Assembly: GCF_004359985.1 (NCBI RefSeq) | Contig: NZ_SMRO01000002.1 | Span: 434,001 to 498,000, forward strand | Origin: Paraburkholderia flava | Lineage (GTDB): Bacteria; Pseudomonadota; Gammaproteobacteria; Burkholderiales; Burkholderiaceae | Reading direction: 5' to 3' | DNA: 64,000 nucleotides | Shown here: piece by piece, positions 9,578 through 18,847 of the stretch | How the letters are laid out: the number at the start of each line of letters is the position of its first letter | Position numbering within the stretch: the stretch's first letter is position 1 | Position numbers and translations under genes: made by a program | Notes under the pieces: generated by a model | What the model was told of the DNA's origin: nothing | The model's input: only the letters and a program-made list of their open reading frames with translations | The model's database searches: none

Positions 9578-9886
9578 GTGAATCACACCCCGGCATTTCG
9601 CACCGACGATCACGCGTGCCGCCCCGATTGCGGCGCGTGCTGCATCGCGCCTTCGATCTCGAGCCCGATTCCCGGCATGCCGCATGGCAAGCCCGCTGGC
9701 GTGCGCTGCGTGCAACTCGGCGACGATCTGCGTTGCGCAATCTTCGGTGCGCCCGAGCGTCCCGCATGCTGTTCGGGCCTGCAACCGCAACTGGAAATGT
9801 GCGGCACGACGCGCGGCGAAGCGCTCGCGTGGCTCACGCAGCTCGAACAGCAGACCCGGCCCGCGCCGTCGCGTGCATCCACTTGA
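9578..9886 (+). CDS. YkgJ-family cysteine cluster protein
   Basis: Protein of 102 residues with the UPF0153/YkgJ cysteine cluster, presumed to bind zinc or an iron-sulfur centre. An N-terminal CRPDCGACC is followed by single cysteines (VRCVQL, RCAIF) and a CC pair, with [15 protein letters not shown] between. The function of the family is not established. I chose the GTG at 9578, preceded by the ribosome site AGGAAGAG at suitable spacing; the upstream in-frame extension is arginine-rich and not family-like. Confidence 0.8.
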   Translation: MNHTPAFRTDDHACRPDCGACCIAPSISSPIPGMPHGKPAGVRCVQLGDDLRCAIFGAPERPACCSGLQPQLEMCGTTRGEALAWLTQLEQQTRPAPSRAST

Positions 9887-10007
9887 GCGCGCCCCATCAA
9901 GCATGAGATCAGAGCGGGCGAGTCGACCGGCGCGGGAGCTTTAACGCGTGCTTCCGGTCACATACTCGTAGACATAAGCGCTAACTCCCGTCGACAGGAG
10001 AGACTGC

Positions 10008-10592
10008 ATGACCCGATTCGCACCGCCGTCCCGGCGCCGTTTCCTGCTCGCTGCCGGCGCGGCCGTGGGCATTACCGTGTCGCTTGCGGCCTGCGCAGCG
10101 TCGACGTTTCCGTTCATTCCGCAGCACTACACGTTCTCGCAGCAGCAGGTGCAGGACGCGGTGCAGCGGAAGTTTCCGTATCAGCGCACCGTATCGCAGG
10201 TCTTCGACGTCGCGTTGACGAATCCGGTCGTCGGTTTTCTGCCGGATACGAATCGCGTGTCCGTGCGGCTCGATGCGCGCTTCACGAGCCCCTTCATGCC
10301 GCAGCCGGTGAGCGGCGTGTTCACGCTGTCGAGCGAACTTGCGTACGACAGCGCGAGCCGCTCAGTGGTGCTGAAGTCGCCGAGTGTCGATCACGTCGAT
10401 GTGAGCGGCGATGCGCAGGCGTACGCGCAGCAGATCAGCGCAGGCGCCGGGCTGCTCGCCACCCAGTTGCTGAGTAACTATCCGATCTACACGTTCAAGC
10501 CCGAACAGCTGCAATTTGCCGGTGTGAACTACGAACCCGGTACAATCACCATCCTTACAAACGGCATACGCGTTCAGATCGTCGAAAAATGA
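10008..10592 (+). CDS. DUF1439 lipoprotein (YceB-like)
   Basis: Protein of 194 residues. The N-terminus has SRRRFLL, a hydrophobic stretch and a lipobox (LAAC, Cys29), so it should be a lipoprotein; the Arg cluster could allow Tat export. The rest fits DUF1439, a periplasmic or outer-membrane lipoprotein family with a BPI-like lipid-binding fold. Typical segments are YTFSQQQVQDAVQRKFPYQR near the mature N-terminus and FPIYTF-like YPIYTFKPEQLQF near the end. A purine-rich GGAGAGACTGC lies just before the ATG. It is followed by uppP 87 bases later, consistent with an envelope role. Confidence 0.85.
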   Translation: MTRFAPPSRRRFLLAAGAAVGITVSLAACAASTFPFIPQHYTFSQQQVQDAVQRKFPYQRTVSQVFDVALTNPVVGFLPDTNRVSVRLDARFTSPFMPQPVSGVFTLSSELAYDSASRSVVLKSPSVDHVDVSGDAQAYAQQISAGAGLLATQLLSNYPIYTFKPEQLQFAGVNYEPGTITILTNGIRVQIVEK

Positions 10593-10679
10593 CGGCGTGC
10601 GCGGCCGTACGGGCCGCGTGTCGCCGACGTTGAGCGCAGCGGGGCCCGTCACGGTTTCATACATCGACAAGGGCTCCGG

Positions 10680-11516
10680 ATGGATTGGATCGTGATCTGC
10701 AAGGCGCTGATTCTGGGCGTCGTCGAAGGACTGACTGAATTTCTGCCGGTGTCGAGTACCGGCCATCTGATCGTCGCGGGCAGCCTGCTCGATTTCACCG
10801 ACGAACACGCGAAGACCTTCGACGTCGTCATCCAGCTCGGCGCAATTCTCGCGGTGTGCTGGGAGTTTCGGCGGCGTATCGGCAGCGTGATCGTCGGATT
10901 GCCGACCCGGCCCGAGGCGCGACGTTTCGCGCTGAACGTGATCGTCGCGACGATTCCCGCAGTCGTGCTCGGCCTGCTGTTTGAAAAAGCGATCAAGGCC
11001 GCGCTGTTCTCGCCTGTGCCGGTCGCGTTTGCGCTGGTCATCGGCGGCGTGTTGATCCTGTGGGTCGAGGCACGCGGACGTGAGCGCGGCGCCACTGCGG
11101 CGCGCGTGCAGTCGATCGACGACCTGCGTCCTTCCGATGCACTCAAGGTCGGCCTCGCGCAGTGTTTCGCGTTGATCCCGGGGATGTCGCGTTCGGGCTC
11201 GACGATCATCGGTGGGATGCTGTTCGGCCTCGACCGGCGCGTCGCCACCGAGTTCTCGTTCTTCCTCGCGATCCCGATAATCTTCGGCGCGACGCTGTAC
11301 GAGATGGCGAAGAGCTGGCACCTGCTGTCCGCCGACATGCTCGGCACGTTCGCGATCGGTTTCGTCGCGGCATTCGTCAGCGCGTTCGCCTGCGTGCGCT
11401 GGCTGTTGCGCTATATCGCCGCACACGATTTCACGGCGTTCGCGTGGTACCGGATTGCCTTCGGTCTGTTGATCCTGCTGGTGGGATATAGCGGTGGGTT
11501 GAGCTGGACGCTGTGA
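10680..11516 (+). CDS. uppP: Undecaprenyl-diphosphate phosphatase
   Basis: Membrane protein of 278 residues, normal for BacA/UppP. It dephosphorylates undecaprenyl diphosphate to recycle the lipid carrier for peptidoglycan and other glycans, and raises bacitracin resistance. Both catalytic signatures are present: [15 protein letters not shown] near residue 20 and [10 protein letters not shown] near residue 165, with about eight helices. It ends just before a bidirectional terminator shared with trmB. Confidence 0.95.
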   Translation: MDWIVICKALILGVVEGLTEFLPVSSTGHLIVAGSLLDFTDEHAKTFDVVIQLGAILAVCWEFRRRIGSVIVGLPTRPEARRFALNVIVATIPAVVLGLLFEKAIKAALFSPVPVAFALVIGGVLILWVEARGRERGATAARVQSIDDLRPSDALKVGLAQCFALIPGMSRSGSTIIGGMLFGLDRRVATEFSFFLAIPIIFGATLYEMAKSWHLLSADMLGTFAIGFVAAFVSAFACVRWLLRYIAAHDFTAFAWYRIAFGLLILLVGYSGGLSWTL

Positions 11517-11537
11517 GCGTGTTCGACGCGCAGAGAT

Positions 11538-11568
11538 AAAAAAGTCCGCACATGTGCGGACTTTTTTT
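11538..11568. terminator. Bidirectional intrinsic terminator between uppP and trmB
   Basis: AGTCCGCA and its complement form the stem around a short centre, with an A run before and a T run after. It can therefore stop transcription from both convergent genes. Confidence 0.9.
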
Positions 11569-11572
11569 ACGT

Positions 11573-12328
11573 TCAGACTGCGTCGCGTCGTCTGAAGACG
11601 AGATCCCACACGCCGTGTCCGAGCCGCAAACCGCGGCGTTCGAACTTCGTCACCGGACGATAGTCGGGACGCGGTGCGTAATCCTGCGCGGTGTTGACGA
11701 GCGCGGGGTCGGCTGCGAGCACTTCGAGCATCTGCTCGGCGTAGTTCTGCCAGTCGGTTGCGCAGTGGATGTACGCGCCAGGCTTCAGTCGAGATACCAG
11801 CAGCGCGACGAACTTCGGCTGGATCAGACGACGCTTGTGATGCCGCGCCTTGTGCCAGGGGTCCGGAAAAAAGATGTGCACGCCGTCGAGGCTGTCGGGC
11901 GCGATCATCTGTTCGAGCACTTCGACTGCGTCGTGCTGAACGATGCGGATGTTCGACAGATTCTGCTCGCCGATTAGCTTCAGCAACGCACCGATGCCAG
12001 GCTCGTGAACTTCGACGCCGAGGAAATCGTCGTCCGCGCGATGCGTGGCGATCTCGGCGGTCGTCGCGCCCATACCGAAACCGATCTCGAGGATGCGCGG
12101 CGCGTGTCGTCCGAAGACGGTGTCCCAGTCGGGCTGCGTCGCCGAATACGGCATGACGAAGCGCGGCCCGAGTTCGTCGAGCGCGCGACGCTGGCCCGTC
12201 GACACACGCCCCGCACGCGTGACGAAACTGCGGATGCGACGCAGGTGCAGGGGTTGCGAATCGTCGTTGTCGTCGGTGGTCGGGTCGGCGTCGGGATGGC
12301 CGGCTTCGTTCGGATCGTGAATCATCAT
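11573..12328 (-). CDS. trmB: tRNA (guanine-N7)-methyltransferase
   Basis: Makes m7G46 in tRNA using S-adenosylmethionine. About 251 residues. The SAM-binding motif is [17 protein letters not shown], followed by the acidic [12 protein letters not shown], the catalytic-loop region [15 protein letters not shown] and a [10 protein letters not shown] segment, all typical of TrmB. The N-terminal 40 residues are acidic and not conserved. An ATG at 12328 (or 12325) is the likely start; a TTG at 12337 is an alternative and none has a clear ribosome site. It ends against the shared terminator with uppP. Confidence 0.93.
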   Translation of the reverse strand: MMIHDPNEAGHPDADPTTDDNDDSQPLHLRRIRSFVTRAGRVSTGQRRALDELGPRFVMPYSATQPDWDTVFGRHAPRILEIGFGMGATTAEIATHRADDDFLGVEVHEPGIGALLKLIGEQNLSNIRIVQHDAVEVLEQMIAPDSLDGVHIFFPDPWHKARHHKRRLIQPKFVALLVSRLKPGAYIHCATDWQNYAEQMLEVLAADPALVNTAQDYAPRPDYRPVTKFERRGLRLGHGVWDLVFRRRDAV

Positions 12329-12495
12329 CGGGAACAACGGTTGGTGAGGCGACGGAGGTGTCGCACGGCGGGCATCGTTTCTGCTGCGCGCTGGGTGCGC
12401 AGAGTTTTACTGCTGCGCGGTCTGGGCGACTGGTTATGGGCGCCCGGTCGGGTGCGGATTATAGCAGTGGGGTGCGGAGCGACAGGGAGCATCGG

Positions 12496-12723
12496 ATGGA
12501 ACGCTACCGGAATCTGAGCGGCGATTCAGGCGTGATTGCGTATCGGTTGTCGCGCGATTCGATTGCGGTCGAGTTTCGCGGCGGCGCGATCTACCGGTAT
12601 GACTACACGATGCCGGGACGTCGAGAGGTCGAAGAGATGACGCGGCTGGCGATCGCGGGTAGAGGGCTGAGTACGTATATCAGTCGGGTGGTCGGGGAGC
12701 GGTATGCGGAGAAGTTGCGGTGA
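12496..12723 (+). CDS. KTSC domain protein
   Basis: Small 75-residue protein made almost entirely of a KTSC domain: strand-rich start (VIAYRLSRDSIAVEFRGGAIYRYDYT), then a helix and the end GLSTYISRVVGERYAEKL. The domain is named after the lysyl-tRNA synthetase C-terminal region and may bind RNA; the family is uncharacterised. I chose the ATG at 12496, preceded by GGGAG with good spacing, over an upstream start that would add 46 poorly composed residues. Confidence 0.8.
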   Translation: MERYRNLSGDSGVIAYRLSRDSIAVEFRGGAIYRYDYTMPGRREVEEMTRLAIAGRGLSTYISRVVGERYAEKLR

Positions 12724-12884
12724 TGAGGGATTTGATCTGGAGAGTTCGGAGTTGGCGATCACGCTTGAGTTGCCACGAACTAAATGGATGTAACCAGACG
12801 ACGGTCGCACTCGATCAAACAACGAAGGAATTCAGCGAGGGGAATTGCTGGCGCTGCAGAACACAGCGCAGACTCGAAAAATAC

Positions 12885-12958
12885 TGGAGCGGGCGATGGG
12901 AATCGAACCCACGGCTCTAGCTTGGGAAGCTAGGGTATTACCATTATACGACGCCCGC
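12885..12958 (-). tRNA. tRNA-Gly (anticodon CCC)
   Basis: A 74-base cloverleaf on the minus strand: GCGGGCG acceptor stem, anticodon stem CTAGC/GCTAG with loop TTCCCAA (anticodon CCC), GGTTCGATTCC T-arm and an encoded CCA. It stands alone between the KTSC gene and yggT. Confidence 0.95.
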
Positions 12959-13030
12959 AGAGCGCGCCATTTTACGCGGGTTCTGCCCGTTTGCGCAAAC
13001 CCGCGTAGTGAAACCAGCCTCTCCAGCCGA

Positions 13031-13594
13031 TCAAATCCCGAATAGCGTCAACGAAACCGCTGCGCGCGTGACGACCATGATCAGCACCTGCACGATCACG
13101 AACAGCAGGATCGGCGACAGGTCGATGCCACCCAGTTGCGGCACGACGCGTCGCAACGGATTCAGCAGCGGCGCGGTCAGCTGATAAAGAATCGGCATGG
13201 CCGGCGAGCGCGGGTTGAGCCACGACAGCAGCGCCATCAGGATCGTCATCCAGATGATCAGATTGAGCGCCCACTTCACGACCGTGAGCAACGCGACGAT
13301 CAGCAGCGCCGGCATCAGGCCGAGCGGATCGATGCCCGCAATCACGATCGTCAGCATCACGTAGACGAGTGCGGTAATCAGCGTGGCGACGATGCTCGCC
13401 CAGTCGATGCCGCGCGTCCCCGGAATCACGCGACGCAGCGGCAGCACCAGCCAGTTGGTGAATTGCAGCACCGCGTTCGACACGGGGTTGTACGGCGGCA
13501 GACGAACGAACTGCAGCCACGCGCGCAGCAGCAGTGCGGCACCGAACAGGGTGAAAACGGTATTGAGCAGAAAGCGGGCGATATCGCCGAACAT
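13031..13594 (-). CDS. YggT family membrane protein
   Basis: Protein of 187 residues with two tandem YggT units, each a pair of helices around an amphipathic NPVSN/LNPLRR-type loop (PYNPVSNAVLQFTNWLVLPL in the first, LTAPLLNPLRRVVPQLGGID in the second). The family is linked with osmotic stress, cell division and photosystem assembly in different bacteria; its exact job is unknown. The next gene upstream is the DUF2520 protein gene, on the same strand 110 bases away. In many proteobacteria yggT follows proC; here the neighbour is another dinucleotide-binding protein. Confidence 0.88.
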   Translation of the reverse strand: MFGDIARFLLNTVFTLFGAALLLRAWLQFVRLPPYNPVSNAVLQFTNWLVLPLRRVIPGTRGIDWASIVATLITALVYVMLTIVIAGIDPLGLMPALLIVALLTVVKWALNLIIWMTILMALLSWLNPRSPAMPILYQLTAPLLNPLRRVVPQLGGIDLSPILLFVIVQVLIMVVTRAAVSLTLFGI

Positions 13595-13704
13595 CTTGGA
13601 TCCTCTTTGCTTCGTGTGTGGTCAGCGTCGGCGGGCGGCCATGCGTCGCGTGAGTTGCGTCGGATGCGTGTGCCGCGCTGCGCCGGACGTCACATTATCA
13701 CGGC

Positions 13705-14652
13705 TTACTTGACGCTTGCACCAGCCGATACCTGATTCACCGAGCGTGCGAGCGAATTCTCGACGGCGTCGGCGATCGCGTCGATGCCGGCCGGTGGAGA
13801 CGGTCGCCGACGCGCGAGTTCGACGCCGCGTCGCGACATCAACGCGTACAGCGCCGCATGATCGCCGCCGAGCGTTTCCATCAGCGCCAGCTGCTTTTGA
13901 ATCACGCCGGTGTCGCCGCGCGAGATCGGGCCCGCAAGCGCACCGGGCAGACCTTTCTCGCGGGCGGTTTCGATCGTGCCGGCGAGCATCGGCAGCACAG
14001 CACGCAGCGCGTCGTCCTCGGCAAAACCGAGCTTGCTCCACAGGGTCACGCATTCGGCGAGGCCACACAGCGCGAAGCTCGCCGCATAGTGCGCGGCCGC
14101 GTGATAAAGCATCCGGCCGCCGCCTGGAATCGATAGCGGATGGCAGCCGAGCGCGGAGGTCATCGCCGCGAGCGCGTCGTGCAGCGCGCCGTCGGCCTCG
14201 ATCGTCACCGAGCAGCCGACGATCCGTTCGATGTCGGCGGGCGCGCCGCTGAACAGATACAGCGGATGAAACCCGCCGATTGCAACGCCCTGCACGCGCG
14301 CGGGTTCGAGCAGTTCGACCGGCGACGCGCCGCTGCAATGCACGAGTCCCCATGCCGAACGGCCGGTAGCCCCGGTCTTCGCGGGCGGTCCGAAGCGCAG
14401 AGTGTTCGCTGTCGTACCGATGCTGTCGTCGGGGACGGTTAAAAAGACGATATCGGCGGTGTCGACGGCGGTCTGCGGATCGTCCGACGACACGCAGCCG
14501 GCGAATTCCTCAGCGAGCGCGTGCGCGGTGGCAGCAGTCCGGCTGGCGATCGCGACGACCGGATAACCGGCGCGCGCAAAACCGCGCGCGAGGCAACGCG
14601 CGAGTCGGCCTGCGCCGATAAAACCGACACGCGGCAACGAGGGCTGGGACAT
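13705..14652 (-). CDS. Rossmann-fold DUF2520 protein (F420/NADP oxidoreductase-like)
   Basis: Protein of 315 residues. The N-terminus is a dinucleotide-binding Rossmann domain (VGFIGAGRLARCLARGFARA, then AIASRTAATAHALA and a TADIVFLTVPDDSI strand), as in ProC-like enzymes. The C-terminal half is the DUF2520 helical domain (FHPLYLFSG, YHAAAHYAASF, GPISRGDTGVI). Substrate unknown; a relation to pyrroline-carboxylate reductase or ketopantoate reductase folds is structural only. I chose the ATG at 14652, with GGAG 8 bases upstream; a longer form would add a 26-residue unconserved leader. Confidence 0.85.
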   Translation of the reverse strand: MSQPSLPRVGFIGAGRLARCLARGFARAGYPVVAIASRTAATAHALAEEFAGCVSSDDPQTAVDTADIVFLTVPDDSIGTTANTLRFGPPAKTGATGRSAWGLVHCSGASPVELLEPARVQGVAIGGFHPLYLFSGAPADIERIVGCSVTIEADGALHDALAAMTSALGCHPLSIPGGGRMLYHAAAHYAASFALCGLAECVTLWSKLGFAEDDALRAVLPMLAGTIETAREKGLPGALAGPISRGDTGVIQKQLALMETLGGDHAALYALMSRRGVELARRRPSPPAGIDAIADAVENSLARSVNQVSAGASVK

Positions 14653-14911
14653 GGTTCTGCTCCAGGCGAAACGGAAGGGACCGGGTAAATACGAGTAAGC
14701 ACGGGCAAACCGCGAGTATCGCCGATCCATTATCCAGGCGCGGTTTCGTCAGTCTGTTTTCCCGCGATATGGCGCTGGCGGACGAACATTGCGCTGCGCG
14801 ACGCACCCGGGTTCGAAAACTGCTCACAATTTCCCGGTGTGTTTTTTTCTTGCAACTGTGGTGGCCGTCGTTGTCGATTTTTTCCGTTCCAGGCAGATTC
14901 GGGAGGTCGTC

Positions 14912-15073
14912 ATGAGCATCTTTTCGTATCGCAAGCATCTGCGGTTTCTCACGCCTTCGCAGCGCCGTCGGTGGTGGGATCAGAAAAAGCGTCTCACGCC
15001 GCGGGTGCGGATCAGCGGGGCGTACGTGCCGCCGGCCGTCAGTCGTGAGTTCACGTACGTGAAAGTTGGCTGA
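14912..15073 (+). CDS. Small basic protein of unknown function (53 residues)
   Basis: Strong ribosome site (GGGAGGTCGTC-ATG) and a terminator 25 bases after the stop support a real gene. The product is very basic and aromatic (SYRKHLRFLTPSQRRRWWDQ), which suggests nucleic-acid or membrane association; no family was recognised. Confidence 0.6.
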   Translation: MSIFSYRKHLRFLTPSQRRRWWDQKKRLTPRVRISGAYVPPAVSREFTYVKVG

Positions 15074-15097
15074 AGCCGACATCACCTGTTTTTCCCG

Positions 15098-15123
15098 AAG
15101 CCCGGCTGCTTGCCGGGCTTTTT
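15098..15123 (+). terminator. Intrinsic terminator after the 53-residue protein gene
   Basis: Nine-base arms (AAGCCCGGC at 15098-15106 and its complement at 15112-15120) around a 5-base loop, followed by a T tract. Confidence 0.88.
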
Positions 15124-15433
15124 CTCGTCCGCGGCACGCGCGATGCGCTCACTCATTTGTAATTAAAGATTACCGGCGTACACAGGCGGGCGGTTTCTGT
15201 GTCGGTAAAATCGTCTATCGCCAGACGTTTGTCCGTGCAAACCCTTGATTTTTAGCGGGTACCTCACCACTTCTTGTTTGCACCGGCTGATCGTCGTTAT
15301 TGAAGCTGTCGCATCGATTGCAATTTGCAACAAATGCATAAAGCGGCGCGCGGCCTTTTTGGATAGAGTGAATTCCAGAGAGCACGCCCGTTATGCGACA
15401 CGACCAAGGGGTCGCGCCGCCAGGAGAAGAGAA
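15124..15433. other. Intergenic region upstream of the exported Gly/Tyr-rich protein
   Basis: About 310 bases without a gene. It is locally A+T rich around 15160-15175 and 15290-15340, where a promoter for the downstream gene probably lies; no box pair is clear enough to assign. Confidence 0.4.
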
Positions 15434-15757
15434 GTGAAAAAGATCGTTCCGTTCATCGTTGCCGCCGCGCTTGGCGTGGGGCTCACCACCGCCGCCGAAG
15501 CGCACGTGTCGATCGGCGTCGGGATCGGTATCCCGGTTGCGCCGGCCTATCCGGTCTACGCGCCGCCTCCGCCCGTGTACTACGCGCCGCCGCCTCCGGT
15601 CGTGTATGCGCCGCCGCCGCCGGTCTATTACGGCGGTCCTGCGGTTGTGGTCGGCGGGTATGGCGGCTATTACGGTCATCCGTACTACCACCATGGCTAC
15701 TATCGCGGCGGCTACTATGGCCACGGCGGTTATTACGGTCACGGCTGGCGCCGTTAA
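15434..15757 (+). CDS. Exported proline/tyrosine/glycine-rich protein
   Basis: Protein of 107 residues starting at a GTG with an excellent ribosome site (AGGAGAAGAG). A signal peptide (KKIVPFIVAAALGVGLTTA, cleavage after AEA) is followed by a strand-forming GIGIPVAP segment, repeats of APPPPVYY and then YYGH/YGG repeats ending in GHGWRR. The composition suggests a surface or periplasmic low-complexity protein. Similar short secreted proteins are common in Burkholderiales but uncharacterised. The His/Tyr-rich tail could bind metal; this is inference. Confidence 0.75.
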   Translation: MKKIVPFIVAAALGVGLTTAAEAHVSIGVGIGIPVAPAYPVYAPPPPVYYAPPPPVVYAPPPPVYYGGPAVVVGGYGGYYGHPYYHHGYYRGGYYGHGGYYGHGWRR

Positions 15758-15812
15758 GCGGGTGTCGCGCGGATAAATCCCGCGCGGCGAGCGCCGCTTC
15801 GCTGTACGCCCG

Positions 15813-15849
15813 ACGGCGTAACGCAGGCTTCATTGCCGCGTTACGCCGT
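15813..15849. terminator. Hairpin terminator between convergent genes
   Basis: Twelve-base perfect arms (15813-15824 and 15838-15849) around a 13-base loop, followed by TTTGCTTTGG. It lies between the exported protein gene and the convergent LysE-type gene. Confidence 0.7.
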
Positions 15850-15869
15850 TTTGCTTTGGGGCGATGGCC

Positions 15870-16553
15870 TCAGCGCGCGGCGTGCACGATCAGATCGCGG
15901 TATCCGTGGACGATCACGCTATACGAGAAGTACGCGAACAGCAGCGCCGACAGCACGTGACACGCACGCAGCAGTCCTGTCCCGGCGCGCTTGCGTCCGT
16001 GGCTCGCGAGCCCGCACAGGAAGAGCGTCCAGCACAGGCCGCCGAGAAAGAAGCCACCGAGGAATATCGACGCTGTCGTCGGCGTGGTCGCGCCTGCTTT
16101 CGCGATCAGCGCGCCGCCTACAGCCGCGAACCACAGGATCGCGCTCGGCGACGAGATCGCGAGCAACGCGCCGCGCACGAAGCTGCGCCACGCGCTCAAT
16201 TGCGGAGCCTGTGTATCGGTATCGGCCTCGCCTTCGACCGGCGGCGCCGATGCGGGGTAAAGCGCCTCGCGCGCCATCTTCCACGTGAGGAACAGCAGGA
16301 TCGCCGCGCCGCCGATCCATACGATCCAGCGCACGGCATCGAATTGCAGCAGCGCGGCCATCCCGGCAAGCGCGAGCGCTGCATACAGCAGATCCCCGAA
16401 GCACGAGCCGAGGCCGAGCCAGAATCCCGGCCTGAAGCCGTGCGTCAGCGTCAGCGAAATGACCGCTACGTTGACGAGGCCGATATCGAGACACAACGAC
16501 AGAGACAGAAAAAAACCATCCGACAACATCGACCACGCGTGCATTCTTGCCAC
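15870..16553 (-). CDS. LysE/RhtB family amino acid exporter
   Basis: Inner-membrane protein of about 227 residues with six hydrophobic segments. The LysE pattern is visible: a first helix followed by LTHGFRPGFWLGLGSCFGDL, a WIGGAAILLFLTWKMAREAL helix, then a hydrophilic loop and FVRGALLAISSPSAILWFAA. It probably exports an amino acid or a related metabolite in exchange for protons. The start is uncertain: GTG at 16553 or ATG at 16544, neither with a strong ribosome site. Confidence 0.85.
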   Translation of the reverse strand: MARMHAWSMLSDGFFLSLSLCLDIGLVNVAVISLTLTHGFRPGFWLGLGSCFGDLLYAALALAGMAALLQFDAVRWIVWIGGAAILLFLTWKMAREALYPASAPPVEGEADTDTQAPQLSAWRSFVRGALLAISSPSAILWFAAVGGALIAKAGATTPTTASIFLGGFFLGGLCWTLFLCGLASHGRKRAGTGLLRACHVLSALLFAYFSYSVIVHGYRDLIVHAAR

Positions 16554-16675
16554 AGCCTCGTTCTTATTAATGTTCCCTTGCGGGCAGTGTGATGACCTGG
16601 TTTGCCCGTTGTCGATACGCGGGTCCGTTGAAGCGGGATACCGCGTGTGGCTCCAGCGATCGCTTACCTATAGCC

Positions 16676-18256
16676 CTACAGCCCGAGTTCATCCCACAGC
16701 GCATCGATGCGCTGTTTGACCGCTTTATCCATCGCGATCGGACGACCCCATTCGCGATCCGTTTCGCCCGGCCATTTGTTCGTCGCGTCGAGACCCATCT
16801 TCGACCCGAGGCCCGCGACCGGCGAAGCGAAGTCCAGATAATCGATCGGCGTGCGATCGACGAGTACCGTATCCCGCGACGGGTCGATGCGCGTCGTGAT
16901 CGCCCAGATCACTTCCTTCCAGTCGCGGATATTCACGTCCTCGTCGACCACCACGATGAACTTCGTATACATGAACTGACGCAGGAAGCTCCACACGCCG
17001 AACATCACGCGTTTCGCGTGGCCGGGGTAGCTCTTCTTCATCTGCACGATCGCCATCCGGTAGCTGCATCCTTCGGGCGGCAGATAGAAATCGGTGATCT
17101 CGGAAAACTGCTTCTGCAGCAGCGGCACGAACACTTCGTTTAGCGCGACGCCGAGCACGGCGGGTTCGTCGGGCGGCTTACCGGTGTAGGTGGAGTGGTA
17201 AATCGCGTCGCGCCGCATCGTGATGCGCTCGACGGTGAACACCGGAAACCACTCCTGCTCGTTGTAGTAGCCGGTGTGATCGCCGTAGGGACCCTCGAGC
17301 GCGTGTTCGTAAGTGGCGCTCGCGCCTTTCGTCGGGCGCGGCGGCGCACCCGCAGGCGCTGGCTCCGGCGTGCCGTCCTGCGGATAGATGAAGCCTTCGA
17401 GCACGATCTCCGCGCGCGCCGGCACCTGCAGCGTATCGACGCCCGGCGTCAGACATTTCGCGAGTTCGGTCCTCGCGCCACGCAGCAGGCCAGCGAACTG
17501 GTACTCCGATAGCGTATCGGGCACCGGTGTGACGGCACCGAGGATCGTCGCCGGATCGGCGCCGAGCACGACCGCAACCGGATAAGGCTGGCCCGGATGC
17601 TTCAACGCGAATTCGCGGAAGTCGAGCGCGCCGCCTCGATGGGCGAGCCAACGCATGATCAGCTTGTTGCGGCCGATCAGTTGCTGCCGGTAGATACCGA
17701 GATTCTGCCGGGTCTTGTTCGGTCCGCGCGTGACGGTGAGCCCCCACGTGATCAACGGGGCGACGTCGCCGGGCCAGCAGGTCTGGATCGGCAGTTTTGC
17801 GAGATCCACGTCATCGCCTTCCCACACGATCTCCTGGCATGGCGGCCCGCTCACAGTCTTCGGCGCCATGTCCCAGACGGCCTTCGCGAGCGACAGCAGC
17901 TTGCCGGCGTCTTTCAGGCCCTTGGGCGGCTCCGGTTCCTTCAGCGCCGACAGCAACCGTCCGACGTCGCGCAGCGACTGCAGCGCGGCCGCATCGCCGG
18001 TGTTGGGACCGGAACCTGCGTCAGTGTCGATGCCCATGCCGAGCGCGATCCGCCGTGGCGTGCCGAACAGGTTGCCGAGCACCGGGAACGCATGGCTGCG
18101 TTTCGCCTCGAACAGCAGAGCCGGGCCACCGGCGCGCAGCACTCGGTCGCACAGCTCGGTCATTTCCAGTACGGGAGAGACGTCTTGCGGGATGCGGCGC
18201 AGTTCGCCGAGTGTTTCGAGACGGCCGGCGAAGTCGCGCAGATCTTTGTATTTCAT
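16676..18256 (-). CDS. ubiD: 4-hydroxy-3-polyprenylbenzoate decarboxylase
   Basis: Prenyl-FMN-dependent decarboxylase of ubiquinone biosynthesis, 526 residues, close to the usual UbiD length. Typical segments are [20 protein letters not shown] at the start, then GGPALLFE, the [20 protein letters not shown] region and the EVSEGFIY-like [16 protein letters not shown] with the acidic active-site residues. DHTGYYN and [20 protein letters not shown] segments follow. It appears to be a single-gene transcript read away from the sigma70 promoter at 18481; the ubiX partner is not in the window. Confidence 0.95.
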   Translation of the reverse strand: MKYKDLRDFAGRLETLGELRRIPQDVSPVLEMTELCDRVLRAGGPALLFEAKRSHAFPVLGNLFGTPRRIALGMGIDTDAGSGPNTGDAAALQSLRDVGRLLSALKEPEPPKGLKDAGKLLSLAKAVWDMAPKTVSGPPCQEIVWEGDDVDLAKLPIQTCWPGDVAPLITWGLTVTRGPNKTRQNLGIYRQQLIGRNKLIMRWLAHRGGALDFREFALKHPGQPYPVAVVLGADPATILGAVTPVPDTLSEYQFAGLLRGARTELAKCLTPGVDTLQVPARAEIVLEGFIYPQDGTPEPAPAGAPPRPTKGASATYEHALEGPYGDHTGYYNEQEWFPVFTVERITMRRDAIYHSTYTGKPPDEPAVLGVALNEVFVPLLQKQFSEITDFYLPPEGCSYRMAIVQMKKSYPGHAKRVMFGVWSFLRQFMYTKFIVVVDEDVNIRDWKEVIWAITTRIDPSRDTVLVDRTPIDYLDFASPVAGLGSKMGLDATNKWPGETDREWGRPIAMDKAVKQRIDALWDELGL

Positions 18257-18480
18257 CGGGTCGTGGTCGCGTAGGACGGCAGAAGAAGGGCGGCGGCACG
18301 CAATCGCATAAGCGCGTGCCGCGAAGGATCGGCAATTTTACCTGGGTTGCCGGATACGTTGGCGACCGTACGCCCAGGGGCAAAAATGCCACCGGCTCGA
18401 AACATACGCAGCGCGCGGTTTTCATCGAACTGAACGCTGTTCATTATTACATTTGGTTATAGTTTTTGCTTTCTATAGTG

Positions 18481-18508
18481 TTGACGATCTATAAAACCCT
18501 GCTAGAAT
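18481..18508 (+). promoter_or_regulatory. Strong sigma70 promoter
   Basis: TTGACG (18481-18486), a 16-base spacer and TAGAAT (18503-18508) in an A+T-rich island, pointing toward the lytic transglycosylase gene. The predicted transcript start is near 18515, over 330 bases before that gene. Confidence 0.75.
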
Positions 18509-18514
18509 CCGTCC

Positions 18515-18653
18515 ACATTGGTTGCAGGGCCCGTAGTTTTTGTCACCAGCGCCCCCGGTCCTTTAGACGCAACGCGTCGCCGTTAGCCGACCCCTGCACG
18601 GCTTCAGACGGTCTATTTGCTGTCCTCGCCAGCGCCATCCGACGCTGGTTTTT
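18515..18653 (+). ncRNA. Candidate small RNA or structured leader
   Basis: From the predicted start of transcription the RNA can form a long-range stem (GCAGGG at 18524-18529 with CCCTGC at 18592-18597). It ends in a terminator-like hairpin (CCAGCG at 18629-18634 with CGCTGG at 18643-18648, then five T). Open frames here look non-coding. It could be a free RNA of about 140 nt or an attenuated leader of the transglycosylase gene. A second weak hairpin with a T run lies at 18715-18734. Confidence 0.4.
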
Positions 18654-18847
18654 CGCGTGGGAACCCCCGGTTGCATGCTTTTCCGCATGCGGGCGGATCT
18701 TTTACCGGTTCCCCAACGGTTTATGCCGTTTTTTCCCGACGCCGCTGCCGTCCTAACCAGAGCGCGCGGTGTCTTGGTCTGCGAACACATGCTTGTTGCC
18801 GGCTTGCCCGGCGTTTCGCGGACCATGCAACATGGGAGATCATCTGA

